Source: a virus. Taken from it: 47,568 nt of DNA. Each line of letters opens with the position of its first letter. Within the stretch, counting starts at the first letter, position 1. A program made the position numbers and the translations under genes. Below are positions 8,315-16,209 of the stretch, piece after piece. The stretch spans positions 1-47,568 of IMG/VR virus record IMGVR_UViG_3300034236_000061; one strand, given 5' to 3'. The notes below the pieces were generated by a model, which was given only the letters and a program-made list of their open reading frames with translations, ran no database searches and was not told the origin of the DNA.

Positions 8315-8455
8315 TTATTCGCCGGCGTCGCGAATAGACTTTAATAATTCACTGACAACAAATCGCGCAAATCGAAACAGTTGGCTGACTACAAATCCGG
8401 CGAAAATTAAAAATGCTATAACGACAACGGCTTCCTGAGTGGTTAATTTTTCCAT
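8315..8455 (-). CDS. 46-residue single-span membrane protein
   Basis: One hydrophobic span (AVVVIAFLIFAGFVVSQLF, residues 9-27) then a basic amphipathic tail. The start overlaps the stop of the connector gene (TGATG), so it is translated from the same message. No family known. Membrane micro-proteins inside head-tail operons have no standard role. Confidence 0.55.
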   Translation of the reverse strand: MEKLTTQEAVVVIAFLIFAGFVVSQLFRFARFVVSELLKSIRDAGE

Positions 8456-9051
8456 CAGATTTCAAACTCCCTGCGCTTGTAGCGGTCTAAAATTTCCTTC
8501 GCCAAGGGCGGCATCGCGCGCTCGACGACAAACCCGCCCGGCGTGATTTGCCCGAGCGTGCCTTTCTGCGTCTCCCAGACGCGCAAAACCGTCAGGCGGA
8601 CGGCTTCGGCTAAATCGAGCGGCGTCACCGCATAGCCCCATCGAGCGGTGATTTTGAAAACGGCATTTGCAGTCCAGCGCCGGCACTCGAAAGGCAAATC
8701 GGAAAAGCTGCTTTCGTTCCCGAATTCTTCCGTCTCGAAATAAAGCCAGCCGTTTTTCTCGGACTCGTAAATCGAAGTAGAAAGCGATTCAAAGGAATTG
8801 CCGTTAATTTCGGTAATCGAATCGAAGACGTGAACCGGCAGGCGCAGGAAATGCTCGCCTTCGCCGCGCACGCGCTTCATCGAAGGCTCAGCCGGCGACG
8901 GCGAAAAATAACCCGGCGTCCGCTTTGTATAAGTGTCGACAAACACGGAAACGCTGTCTAAAATGCGTCCAATCGCATCTTTTTCAGCGTTCGATTTTGC
9001 CTCGGGAATGAAATCGGCAATGAGTAAATCTTTGTCTGCGTATCTTGCCAT
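8455..9051 (-). CDS. Head-tail connector (gp6-like adaptor)
   Basis: 198 residues. The N-terminus MARYADKDLLIADF, a WTANAVFKITARWGYA segment near the middle and the C-terminal LAKEILDRYKRREF are typical of the adaptor that docks on the portal ring (HK97 gp6 / SPP1 gp15 class). The order connector, gp10-like, terminator, tube is conserved in siphophages. Its ATG overlaps the gp10-like stop. Confidence 0.65.
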   Translation of the reverse strand: MARYADKDLLIADFIPEAKSNAEKDAIGRILDSVSVFVDTYTKRTPGYFSPSPAEPSMKRVRGEGEHFLRLPVHVFDSITEINGNSFESLSTSIYESEKNGWLYFETEEFGNESSFSDLPFECRRWTANAVFKITARWGYAVTPLDLAEAVRLTVLRVWETQKGTLGQITPGGFVVERAMPPLAKEILDRYKRREFEI

Positions 9052-9566
9052 CAGGAATTTTCCTTTATCGTGTCCGAAAGATTCTGCTTAAATTTTTCCT
9101 TGAATTTTTCGACGGTCGATTTAAAAAAAGGACGGTCGAGCTTTTCCGGATTGTCGAGCAGTTCACCGTAACCCTTGCCGTTGGCGACGGTCGCGCGCCC
9201 TTCGCCCGTTTTCTGCGCCCTGGTCGCGTTGACCAAAGCGCCGGTGTCGGGAGCCGGGCTTTCGCCCTTTTTACTGGCGCGGTGAAAACCGAATCCGACG
9301 ACGAATCTTTCATCCGTCAAACTTTTAAAAACCCGTTTAAAGCGCGAGCTGGTTTTTTCACCGCGATAAAAGCCGCGATTTTTCGCCGCCGCTTTTTTCA
9401 GAATCCGTCCGCGGCGATAGGTTCTGCCGGTTTTAGGTCCCTTGAGAATCGCCTGCTTTATTTCGCTTTCGAGTTCCAGCGCGCTTTGCTGCACCGTTTT
9501 GTCCAGCAGCGCCCGCCTCTCCGGCGTTTTCCACAGAGGACTGTTGAGAATCAGATTCGATTTCAT
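9051..9566 (-). CDS. HK97 gp10-like tail completion protein
   Basis: 171 residues from the ATG at 9566; an in-frame start 11 codons upstream is less likely. An N-terminal helical region (LLDKTVQQSALELESEIKQAILKGPKTGRTYRRG) and a C-terminal YGELLDNPEKLDRPFFKSTVEKFKEKF with Pro-Phe-Phe are hallmarks of the gp10 family, which sits at the head-tail joint. It overlaps the previous gene by about 130 bases in another frame. Confidence 0.65.
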   Translation of the reverse strand: MKSNLILNSPLWKTPERRALLDKTVQQSALELESEIKQAILKGPKTGRTYRRGRILKKAAAKNRGFYRGEKTSSRFKRVFKSLTDERFVVGFGFHRASKKGESPAPDTGALVNATRAQKTGEGRATVANGKGYGELLDNPEKLDRPFFKSTVEKFKEKFKQNLSDTIKENS

Positions 9567-9684
9567 CGTTAGGATTGAAGCCTTCCGGCAGCTGCTCAAA
9601 TTCGCCGCTTTTCGACATCATTTTGAACTCTGCGCTCGATTCGTCGGCTTCAAATAATTGTTCGTCGTTTCGTCTAAACCACAT
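9433..9684 (-). CDS. Small acidic protein overlapping the gp10-like gene
   Basis: 83 residues. The first 42 (MWFRRNDEQLFEADESSAEF onward to LPEGFNPNDE) look like genuine protein. The remaining 41 overlap the gp10-like gene and are Ala/Gly/Gln-rich. The overlap is long for a phage; either both frames are used or the gene once ended sooner. Heptad DNA repeats sit directly upstream of its ATG. Confidence 0.5.
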   Translation of the reverse strand: MWFRRNDEQLFEADESSAEFKMMSKSGEFEQLPEGFNPNDEIESDSQQSSVENAGEAGAAGQNGAAKRAGTRKRNKAGDSQGT

Positions 9685-9693
9685 AAAATTTAA

Positions 9694-9760
9694 GTGAAAA
9701 GTGATAAGTGATAAATGATAAATAGCAGGAAAAATCCCTATTCACTTATCACTTATCACT
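9694..9760. repeat. Heptanucleotide tandem repeat inside a long hairpin
   Basis: Four heptamers (GTGAAAA GTGATAA GTGATAA ATGATAA) end about 9 bases from the ATG at 9684. The downstream half, TTATCACTTATCACT at 9746-9760, is the exact complement of 9700-9714, giving a 15-bp stem that could act as a terminator or stability element in the minus-strand message. Confidence 0.65.
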
Positions 9761-9772
9761 GTTTGTTAAAGG

Positions 9773-10162
9773 TTAGATTTGCCGGGGCAGACGATACACG
9801 CGAACCGAAGCCGCGGGCGAACCGGTTGCCGCCTGGAACTGAACGTCAATCGAGCCGTCCGCTTTGACGAAGCGAGCCGATTCAAAAGGTCCAATCATTC
9901 TGCTTGCCGTCGCGCCGCCTCCGGAGGCTGCCAGAGCAACCGCCAAATCGCGCGCCGTGTGAGCGACTGCCGAAGTTCCGGCTTTCACGGTGACGGTCAG
10001 AGCTGCGTCGTCGGTGTTGACGACTTCGATGAGCAGGCGATCCGTGAGCGAGTTCGCCGGAAGATTAATCGTTCCGTTGGTATCGACGCTTTGCGCCGTC
10101 GGCAGGCTGACGGCAGCGTTCGCCGATAATTCGTTGATAGTGAGACTTACAGGATTAGCCAT
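9773..10162 (-). CDS. Probable head decoration or capsid-associated beta protein
   Basis: 129 residues from the ATG encoding MANPVSLTINELSANAAVSL; the longer upstream reading has no better start. The protein is almost entirely short Ala/Thr/Val strands with LLIEVVNTDDAALTVTVKAG and ends SVRVYRLPRQI, like small beta-sandwich decoration proteins. It follows a displaced coat-gene 3' end and its terminator, so in the ancestral layout it came directly after the coat gene. Confidence 0.5.
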   Translation of the reverse strand: MANPVSLTINELSANAAVSLPTAQSVDTNGTINLPANSLTDRLLIEVVNTDDAALTVTVKAGTSAVAHTARDLAVALAASGGGATASRMIGPFESARFVKADGSIDVQFQAATGSPAASVRVYRLPRQI

Positions 10163-10261
10163 AATTTTTAGTTCTGAATGAAAATTTAAATGTGAGGCGA
10201 GAGGAATATCGTTTTCATTAACAAAGATACGAACTCTCGCCATATGCAAATGAAAAATTCA

Positions 10262-10281
10262 GGGCGGAGAGCGTCCGCCCC
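10262..10281 (-). terminator. Hairpin after the displaced coat-gene end
   Basis: GGGCGGA and TCCGCCC flank a 5-6 base loop a few bases after the TAG of the coat-gene fragment; TGAATTTTTC follows in the minus direction. It fits a native terminator of the ancestral coat gene. Confidence 0.55.
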
Positions 10282-10286
10282 GTTAA

Positions 10287-10364
10287 CTAGCTTTTGTTAC
10301 CGGTCAAGACAGCCCAGGCGTAAGGTCTGATGAGCTTTCCGCCGTAAACGTGAAGTCCGATTGA
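10287..10364 (-). pseudogene. Displaced 3' end of a major coat protein gene
   Basis: In one frame this stretch encodes GLHVYGGKLIRPYAWA followed by VLTGNKS and TAG, identical in all 23 residues to the end of the intact coat protein at 16902. About 16 of the 23 codons differ, all synonymously (for example GGA CTT CAC GTT TAC against GGC TTG CAC GTG TAT). Similarity stops abruptly upstream and there is no start. It is the remnant of a second, diverged coat gene. Confidence 0.85.
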
Positions 10365-10468
10365 CTTGCAACAATTCCGTTTTTGGATTTTCAAAGGTGA
10401 TTTGGAGACGTTATTTCGCATCCATTTAGAATTTATCAGAAATAAAATTAGCGGTAAGGTATGCCGAT

Positions 10469-10732
10469 TTAATGAACGATTTGCCGTTTATCCGTGACTT
10501 GGTTCGGCGGCGTTTCTTCGGATTGATTCAGAATCGAATTTCCGACTGCCGACAGATTTTTCACTGATTCAAAAAGCGTCATAGCGTTATTGCGGCAATA
10601 TTCGATTTGCTCTGCGCTCAAATCATTTTCGCTTTCTAGCTGATTTTTAATGATGTTTCCGACGCTCAAAAGTGCTTCGGATTCGATTAGAAGCAGAGAT
10701 AAAAAAGTCTGAGATTTCTTTTTGATTGACAT
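10469..10732 (-). CDS. Small helical protein after the tape measure gene
   Basis: 87 residues, mostly helix (FLSLLLIESEALLSVGNIIKNQL; LSAEQIEYCRNNAMTLFESVKNL). It starts 10 bases after the tape measure stop, so it is co-transcribed. No family recognised; it may be an assembly partner. Confidence 0.5.
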   Translation of the reverse strand: MSIKKKSQTFLSLLLIESEALLSVGNIIKNQLESENDLSAEQIEYCRNNAMTLFESVKNLSAVGNSILNQSEETPPNQVTDKRQIVH

Positions 10733-10742
10733 AGATTACCTG

Positions 10743-12965
10743 TTAAAAATTCGGTTCATAGTATTCTTGTGTGTGTCGCGGCGTCGGCGTTTTGACCGAG
10801 CGAGACCGCACGTCCGCTTTGCCGTTCGATTCGTCGATAATTCGGATGACGCCCTGCAATCCTTCTTTTTCCGCTATTTCTTTTAATTTATCCAAGCTTT
10901 CGGCGATTCGGTTTTGCAGTGCAATTTGTTTTTTACGGTCTGCGGTTGCGTCCTGCTCGTATCGCTCGATGCGGACGGCATCGCGTTCTCTGGCTGCCGC
11001 AAACTTTTCGCGCAAATCGTAAGTTAACTGGCTAGGATTTAAACCCGACGAAAGAGCGATTAATTTTTTATCATTAATCGCCTGTTCGTTTTCGCTCAAA
11101 AACCCTTTGCCCTGTATCAGTGAAATTTGTCTCTGCAAGCGGTCTTGAAGCCGCAGGTCGGAATCATCTTGTTTTTGCAGGCTTTGGATATAACTTTGCT
11201 TTTCAAAATCGGATAAATCGCCGAATGTGCGCTGGCGAACCGAAAAGCCGCCAAAGCCGCCGTCTTTATTTGAAACGCGGTCGTAAGCGTTCAGTAAATC
11301 GTTGCGCGCGTCGGATTGAGAAAAACCGTTGGTAAATAATTTATCCGAGCCGTCCGCGTTTTTGCCGTTGGCGAATATATTTGAATGGTAACGGGTGAAC
11401 GGGTCGTTTTCCGATTGTGAAAACCCCAGAAAGCCTTTGCCGTCCGGCGTGAAAGAAGCGTTAAAGTTTTTGCCGCCGCGCCCTTTTTCGATTTGCTTGA
11501 GTCCGGCTTGAATGAAATCATCAAAGAACTTAGTCGGGTCTTCGATTTTAAACTCCGGCTTTTGATAATTTCTTAAATCCTTTGCCTGTTCGCGCAAGTC
11601 GAAAACGCCTAAATTATTATCAATTCGCGCCTCGTACAATTTCAGCGCGTTTTGATTTTTTTGCATCGTTTCAAAAGTAGAAATCAAATCCGCAGACAAG
11701 CCTTTCGTATTTTCCCGCAAAGTTTTTAAGGCTTTATCGCCGTCACTGAAAATTGAAACAAGCGGATTATTCGCGCCTTGTTTTTGATAAAGATTATCTA
11801 AAACGTCAGTGTAAGTTTTACCGAGTTCTCTGACTTTCGCTTTGCCTTTTTCGATTGATTCATTCTGTTGCTTTAGCCGTCTCTGCTCTGCTTCCCTTGC
11901 ATCGTCTTGTGATTTGGCGTAGCTTTTCCAGCGATTATCAAAAGCTTCGTTCGATGCGCGAATTTTATTCTGCTGAGACGAATCAATTTGAGCGTCAAGG
12001 GTAAGAAGCTGTCGGGAAAGTTTCTCGAAATCTTCGTTCGGTTTGGAAATCACTTTACCGTTTTCTATGACCGGCAGAGTAGCGGGCGTCAGGTTTTTAA
12101 GCTGTTCCAGATTGGCGCGACGGCGCGTAAGGGCTTCAATCGAGCCAGCATCCAAAAACCGTTCAAACGTGCGTAGTTCGGCGGCTTCCTCGCGCATTTT
12201 TTGCAGATTTTTTAATCCTTCTTTCTGCGATAAGATTTGATTATTGATTGCGCCTTGAATTTGAAATTCAACCTGTAAACGGCGTTCGGCTTCATTGCGA
12301 ATGTTTTCCGTCACTTTGACGATTCCGTATCCGGCGACGGCAACCGCGCCGAAAATGCCGAGCGAAGTCATCGAGAGAGCGTTGACGGCAAGCATCCCTC
12401 TACTAACGGCATTATAAGCGCGGTTTAAACCTTCCGGCGCGAAATCGTCGGTTAATTCCAAAGTGGTCGCTTGAAAGTCCGTAATACGCCCGCGCTTTCC
12501 GCTTTTGCCGGAAATACCTTTTGCGGTTGATGAATTAGCCGAAGGCAGTGCGCTTAGTTTTCTGTTTAAATTATCGGCTTCTTTTTCGGCGGCGCGGAGT
12601 TCGTCGGTCAAAAAAGCGATTGACGATTTTCGATTCGGGTTAAGTAACTCTTTTCTGATATTGGAAATATCATTTTGAAGCTGTCGCGCCCGTTCGGAAG
12701 TCCTGACTATCTCTCTCGTTAAGCCGCCGACATTTCCAGCGTCGAGGCGAGTAGCGGTAATCTGTTGAAACTGCTTCCGCGTTTCGGCAGCTTTTTTTTC
12801 GAGCCTGTCCAAATCAATAAAATTCTCGTTCGGGATTTTGAATTTTATGTTCGGCTGTATTTTTTCGGCATCGCGGGCAAAGTCCTGCAAACGCTGTTTA
12901 TTTTTGCCGATAACAACTTCGGCTTTATCATCTAAAAAAACCAATTCGACGGTAAGAACATCCAT
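10743..12965 (-). CDS. Tape-measure-like tail protein
   Basis: 740 residues from the ATG encoding MDVLTVELVFLDDKAEVVIG. The frame opens 15 codons earlier, but that ATG lies inside a terminator loop. Long charged coiled coil (about 25-150), then a glycine/alanine hydrophobic stretch (about 190-215, LGIFGAVAVAGYGIV), then further coiled coil (NQILSQKEGLKNLQKMREEAAELRTFERFL) to the end. This pattern and size suit a short tape measure that sets tail length and contacts the membrane at injection. It lies just after the coat gene instead of after the frameshifting chaperone; no other candidate exists in the window. Confidence 0.65.
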   Translation of the reverse strand: MDVLTVELVFLDDKAEVVIGKNKQRLQDFARDAEKIQPNIKFKIPNENFIDLDRLEKKAAETRKQFQQITATRLDAGNVGGLTREIVRTSERARQLQNDISNIRKELLNPNRKSSIAFLTDELRAAEKEADNLNRKLSALPSANSSTAKGISGKSGKRGRITDFQATTLELTDDFAPEGLNRAYNAVSRGMLAVNALSMTSLGIFGAVAVAGYGIVKVTENIRNEAERRLQVEFQIQGAINNQILSQKEGLKNLQKMREEAAELRTFERFLDAGSIEALTRRRANLEQLKNLTPATLPVIENGKVISKPNEDFEKLSRQLLTLDAQIDSSQQNKIRASNEAFDNRWKSYAKSQDDAREAEQRRLKQQNESIEKGKAKVRELGKTYTDVLDNLYQKQGANNPLVSIFSDGDKALKTLRENTKGLSADLISTFETMQKNQNALKLYEARIDNNLGVFDLREQAKDLRNYQKPEFKIEDPTKFFDDFIQAGLKQIEKGRGGKNFNASFTPDGKGFLGFSQSENDPFTRYHSNIFANGKNADGSDKLFTNGFSQSDARNDLLNAYDRVSNKDGGFGGFSVRQRTFGDLSDFEKQSYIQSLQKQDDSDLRLQDRLQRQISLIQGKGFLSENEQAINDKKLIALSSGLNPSQLTYDLREKFAAARERDAVRIERYEQDATADRKKQIALQNRIAESLDKLKEIAEKEGLQGVIRIIDESNGKADVRSRSVKTPTPRHTQEYYEPNF

Positions 12966-12997
12966 AATAATTGAGGTTAAAAGGTGAGAAAATAAAG

Positions 12998-13024
12998 AAA
13001 GGTTTGGCATTTCACCAAACCTTT
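12998..13024 (-). terminator. Terminator ahead of the tape measure gene
   Basis: Perfect 10-bp stem AAAGGTTTGG / CCAAACCTTT with a 7-base loop, followed by CTTTATTTT in the minus direction. It separates the fibre-like gene from the tape measure gene. Confidence 0.7.
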
Positions 13025-13060
13025 AAAGTTTACAGTTTTAAACGAAAGCGGTAACTAAAG

Positions 13061-13849
13061 CTAAATTTCGATGTATTCCAGATACGAGCCAGCCAGAATA
13101 TTCGTCTGGTCGGCGCTGGAAGTGCCTTGCGCGAACTGAAAAGCGAACGTGCCGCCACCCGCGCCGCAACGAACCGTTATTTTATATTCAATAAATCCGA
13201 GCGGGCTGGCGCTTAAACTTTGATTCGTCGGCAAGGTGGAAAAATCGGCAATCGTCGTCGCGCTGGACGGCGCGAAGTTCGCCGCGCCGGTTCTCTGCTC
13301 GCCGCAGACTAAAGTAACGGCTGGCGCGGCGAGTCCGAATTTTATATTCGGCGTTGCGCTCGCCGTGTAGATGAACGCTAAAAGACGAATGACGTAAGTT
13401 TTATTAGCCGCTATCGGAAAATGCAATTCAGCGTCATTTGATAAAACCGTGTTGCTTACTCGCTGTTCGTCAGCCGTTTTCTTAACGGTCGTCCACGCGC
13501 CCGCGCCGCCAGCCGTTTCGCCGTCGTCAACTGAAAGATTGAGCGTAATAGGGCTGGAAATACTGCCGCTGACGAGATTCAAAAGAATTTCGTCGCCTTT
13601 GGTAAGTTCAACGTCCAAGCCAGTGATTGAGCCTATGCGCGAACCGGCATTAACCGTCACGCCCGCGCCCGCGATTTCCACGCCGTTTAAATGCAAATTA
13701 AAAATCGCGTTCGCGCCCGAAACGCTTTCATCGGTCATTACGTCAACCGCTTTGAGAGTTCCGTTTTTTAAGATTGGTAAGTAAATAACGCCGCTTTTCG
13801 CGCCGCTAAGATTTCTGCCTTCGTAAAGTTTGGTAAGTTCGTTAATCAT
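13061..13849 (-). CDS. Fibre-like protein sharing its N-domain with the distal fibre
   Basis: 262 residues. Residues 1-114 match those of 2841-3824 at about 70 percent with no gaps. The C-terminal ~145 residues are unrelated: an Ala/Thr-rich beta domain (NKTYVIRLLAFIYTASATPNIKFGL; YKITVRCGAGGGTFAFQFAQGTSS). The shared N-domain probably anchors both proteins to the particle. Strong hairpins flank the gene on both sides, so it may be a separately expressed cassette. Confidence 0.6.
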   Translation of the reverse strand: MINELTKLYEGRNLSGAKSGVIYLPILKNGTLKAVDVMTDESVSGANAIFNLHLNGVEIAGAGVTVNAGSRIGSITGLDVELTKGDEILLNLVSGSISSPITLNLSVDDGETAGGAGAWTTVKKTADEQRVSNTVLSNDAELHFPIAANKTYVIRLLAFIYTASATPNIKFGLAAPAVTLVCGEQRTGAANFAPSSATTIADFSTLPTNQSLSASPLGFIEYKITVRCGAGGGTFAFQFAQGTSSADQTNILAGSYLEYIEI

Positions 13850-13851
13850 AA

Positions 13852-13887
13852 CTAAAAAGACTTGGTGAAAATTCCAAGTCTTTTTAG
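13852..13887. terminator. Bidirectional terminator upstream of the fibre-like gene
   Basis: 14-bp perfect stem CTAAAAAGACTTGG / CCAAGTCTTTTTAG with an 8-base loop and T-rich arms on both strands. Confidence 0.75.
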
Positions 13888-13913
13888 TGTATAGATTTAT
13901 TTGGTAGCGGTGA

Positions 13914-14156
13914 TTACTTCAATTCTTCTACGCCTAAAAAGCGTTTAAATTCGTAGTCTTCCTGTGCCTGCCTGCGCTTTTTTTCAGAATTTCTTCGCCC
14001 TTCTTGGTCAGATAAAATTTGCTGATTACCGGCGGCGGTAATCGTTTCTTCATCTTTTAAATGTTTTTCCTCTTTTTTACGAATATTATTCGTAACAATT
14101 CCCGTTATAAAAAACGCGCATAGGGCAATCGGCAGAATTATTTTTAGAGATTTCAT
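13914..14156 (-). CDS. Membrane-anchored peptide resembling the tape measure protein
   Basis: 80 residues. Residues 5-24 (KIILPIALCAFFITGIVTNN) form one membrane span or uncleaved signal. The rest aligns with tape measure residues ~213-280: GIVTNNIRKKEEKHL against GIVKVTENIRNEAERRL, then NQQILSDQEG against NNQILSQKEG, and FKRFLGVEEL against FERFLDAGSIEAL. Both copies therefore carry a hydrophobic span followed by the same charged helix. It is either a fragment of a duplicated tape measure or a standalone mimic. It has its own ATG, stop and downstream terminator. Confidence 0.65.
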   Translation of the reverse strand: MKSLKIILPIALCAFFITGIVTNNIRKKEEKHLKDEETITAAGNQQILSDQEGRRNSEKKRRQAQEDYEFKRFLGVEELK

Positions 14157-14252
14157 TTTGATTCGGTTTTCCTTTTCGGTAGGTTGAGAATAGCCGAATT
14201 AATGATAGCAAAGGGTGGGAATGTTTTTCAACAAGTTTTAAACAGTGTGGAT

Positions 14253-14927
14253 TTATTGAACGCTTGCCCTGCGCTTTCCGTTTTTTATCCTTGAAACCAA
14301 ACTTTCACGAACATTAAAATCGGTCGCTATTTTTCTTCCTGTTTCGCCGTTTTGCAATCGCCGTTTAATTTCCCTCACTTGGTTGTCGGTTAATTTGGCT
14401 TGGTGATTTTTTTCGCCAGTTTGGGCTAATGCCTTATTTTTACGATGTTCTTCGGATTGTTTTCTGCCTTTTAGCTTTTCCCCGTTTTCCGACATTCTAG
14501 CCGAAAACTCAGGCGTTACTTTTCTGTTTTTCCAGATATTGGCGCGATGTTCTGCGGATTTTTTCCTGCCTTTCAATCCAGCCGAAACTTTAGCTTTTTG
14601 TTCGTCGGAAAAACGATAACCCAAAATGCTTTTCGCGGTCGGGCTTAAATTGTAGCCGATATTTTTTTGAAAGCAGTTTGTCTTATCGAGCCAGAACTGC
14701 TCGCGCTCAATTAATAAATCAATATCGGAAACGTATTCTAAAATCTGAAAGCCAAAAGCCGCCGCGCCGTATTTATTCCACGCGGCTTGCAGAAACTTAT
14801 TATTGTGAATTTGTTTGTTTAACTGCCTTTTATGTTCGGTAAAACGGCGCGTTAAATAGACCGCCGAGCCGATGTATAACTTGCCGCTTTTAGTATTTAA
14901 AATTTGATATATTCCAGACTTTTCCAT
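14253..14927 (-). CDS. GIY-YIG homing endonuclease with NUMOD3 and HTH
   Basis: 224 residues. The catalytic domain opens with GIY at 5-7 and YIG at 18-20, with Arg27/28 and the EH pair at 31-32. Two NUMOD3-type DNA-binding repeats follow (GYRFSDEQKAKVSAGLKGRK and a later GRKQSEEHRKNKA). A C-terminal helix-turn-helix (LTDNQVREIKRRLQNGETGR, NVRESLVSRIKNGKR) completes the usual free-standing homing endonuclease layout. Such enzymes cut one specific site and spread their own DNA by repair. Base composition here is more AT-rich than in the tail genes. Confidence 0.9.
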   Translation of the reverse strand: MEKSGIYQILNTKSGKLYIGSAVYLTRRFTEHKRQLNKQIHNNKFLQAAWNKYGAAAFGFQILEYVSDIDLLIEREQFWLDKTNCFQKNIGYNLSPTAKSILGYRFSDEQKAKVSAGLKGRKKSAEHRANIWKNRKVTPEFSARMSENGEKLKGRKQSEEHRKNKALAQTGEKNHQAKLTDNQVREIKRRLQNGETGRKIATDFNVRESLVSRIKNGKRRASVQ

Positions 14928-14999
14928 TTTACCGCCTATTAAATATAAACGACTAAAACAAGAGTTTTTCCAATGTTGTCAACGGTTTAACACTTATTT

Positions 15000-15191
15000 T
15001 CAGTATCTATTTTCTACTGTTTTTAACGCTTGTTTGAACTCGGAAAAATTAACTTTTCCGTCGCGCACCCGAACGAAAAGCCGCGCCAGTTCCAAAGATT
15101 CGACGTTTGCCGATTTTGCGCGCCTTTCCGTAATCCATTTTTTGCGGCAATCGGCGCAAGTATAATTTTTATGACATTTCGGACAACTCAT
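15000..15191 (-). CDS. Small zinc-ribbon protein
   Basis: 63 residues with MSCPKCHKNYTCADCRKKW (two CxxC pairs, residues 3-15), then a helical tail SLELARLFVRVRDGKVNFSEFKQALK. The tail resembles the C-terminus of the next gene upstream (AELAKVFMQVREKEIGFFHFKQKVA), so the two may have arisen by duplication. The genes overlap by 4 bases. Function unknown. Confidence 0.6.
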   Translation of the reverse strand: MSCPKCHKNYTCADCRKKWITERRAKSANVESLELARLFVRVRDGKVNFSEFKQALKTVENRY

Positions 15192-15499
15192 TTTTTTATC
15201 GCTACCTTTTGTTTGAAGTGAAAAAAACCGATTTCCTTTTCTCGCACCTGCATAAAAACCTTTGCTAGTTCCGCGTCTTTCGGGCTGTAGCCGATTAAGG
15301 AATTTTCCGCTTGCGTTTCAAGCCGGATTTCTTCTAAAATCTGTTCGGCGCGTTCTTTGGTCTGAGGCTCGCACAATCGCCAGATTTGATGTTGTTTACC
15401 TTTGACCGTCACGGATTTTCGAACGTATAGCTTTTGCTTATGCGCGTCGAAAACCGTGTAAGGAAACGCGCCTTTCGTGTAATTCGTCTTTTTCTTCAT
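15188..15499 (-). CDS. Small basic protein resembling an arm-type DNA-binding domain
   Basis: 103 residues. The N-terminal half (FPYTVFDAHKQKLYVRKSVTVKGK, then ERAEQILEEIRLE) follows the three-strand plus helix pattern of AP2-like integrase arm-binding domains, here without a catalytic part. The C-terminal half shares a helix with the neighbouring zinc-ribbon protein. DNA binding is a guess from pattern. Confidence 0.55.
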   Translation of the reverse strand: MKKKTNYTKGAFPYTVFDAHKQKLYVRKSVTVKGKQHQIWRLCEPQTKERAEQILEEIRLETQAENSLIGYSPKDAELAKVFMQVREKEIGFFHFKQKVAIKK

Positions 15500-15580
15500 A
15501 AATTTAAGTGAGGCGTTTCCGTCTTAATTTTTCGTCAGACCTACCGCGCCTCTTTTTTCGCCTTTTGCCAGTGCGAAAAC

Positions 15581-15745
15581 TTAACCCTGATTTTCTTCCG
15601 ATTCCGCCAGAATCGCGTCTAAAAAGCGGTTGGTTATTTCCAGTAAATAGTCGAATTTAATTTTCTTTTCGGGCGAAAGATTCTCGTAATTATCTAAAAG
15701 AATCCTGAATTTCCGGCGGAGTTTTTCCAGTTTTTCTTCATCCAT
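15581..15745 (-). CDS. 54-residue helical protein
   Basis: ATGGATGA overlap with the upstream gene's stop couples the two. The product is two charged helices (EEKLEKLRRKFRILLDNYENL; KIKFDYLLEITNRFLDAILAESEE). No family recognised. Confidence 0.55.
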   Translation of the reverse strand: MDEEKLEKLRRKFRILLDNYENLSPEKKIKFDYLLEITNRFLDAILAESEENQG

Positions 15746-15938
15746 TTGCGCCCCCACGTTTTTTATTCTCGAAATGGAAAGCGGCGCGTTTTAAAATTTC
15801 CGCGTCAGACAAAGAGAGAACGGGCGAAACGGTTTTGATTTTCGGTTCGCTCAATTCGCCGAAAAGCAAGGTCAATATAAAATTGACCCGTGCAAGAAAT
15901 GAATGGAATTTAGTTTTGATTCGTTGTATATTTTTCAT
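15738..15938 (-). CDS. 66-residue small protein with a hydrophobic patch
   Basis: Basic N-terminus and a short hydrophobic stretch (ARVNFILTLLFGEL), then LSLSDAEILKRAAFHFENKK. It precedes and overlaps the 54-residue gene. Unknown function. Confidence 0.45.
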   Translation of the reverse strand: MKNIQRIKTKFHSFLARVNFILTLLFGELSEPKIKTVSPVLSLSDAEILKRAAFHFENKKRGGANG

Positions 15939-15971
15939 TGGTTGATTCCTTATTTTTAAGGGATTAAAGAG

Positions 15972-16004
15972 AGGCTTTCCTAGCTTTGCGGTTTAGGAAA
16001 GCCT
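15972..16004 (-). terminator. Strong hairpin between small genes
   Basis: 11-bp stem AGGCTTTCCTA / TAGGAAAGCCT with an 11-base loop. The run after it is CTCTCTTTAA, so it may attenuate rather than stop transcription. Confidence 0.5.
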
Positions 16005-16011
16005 TTCGTTT

Positions 16012-16209
16012 TTAGTTGCAGTCGGGGCAAAATTCCGCGCCTTGCGCGAATGACCAGCCGCGCCGCGTCAATTCGGTTTTCGTGCCGTCTGCCGAATTTG
16101 AGCAGCAATCACAAAAAACGCTCTGCGTCATTTCAAAAGTGGTTATCTGGAAACCCGCGCCCTGCGCGTTTTGGGTTTCGGTCGTAATCGTTAAAGTTTC
16201 TGCTAACAT
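16012..16209 (-). CDS. Small zinc-ribbon protein
   Basis: 65 residues: an N-terminal strand region and two Cys pairs (CDCC near 33-36 and CPDC near 61-64) separated by about 25 residues, the spacing of a zinc ribbon. Divergent from the regulator at 16364 and sharing its operator region. Function unknown. Confidence 0.55.
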   Translation of the reverse strand: MLAETLTITTETQNAQGAGFQITTFEMTQSVFCDCCSNSADGTKTELTRRGWSFAQGAEFCPDCN

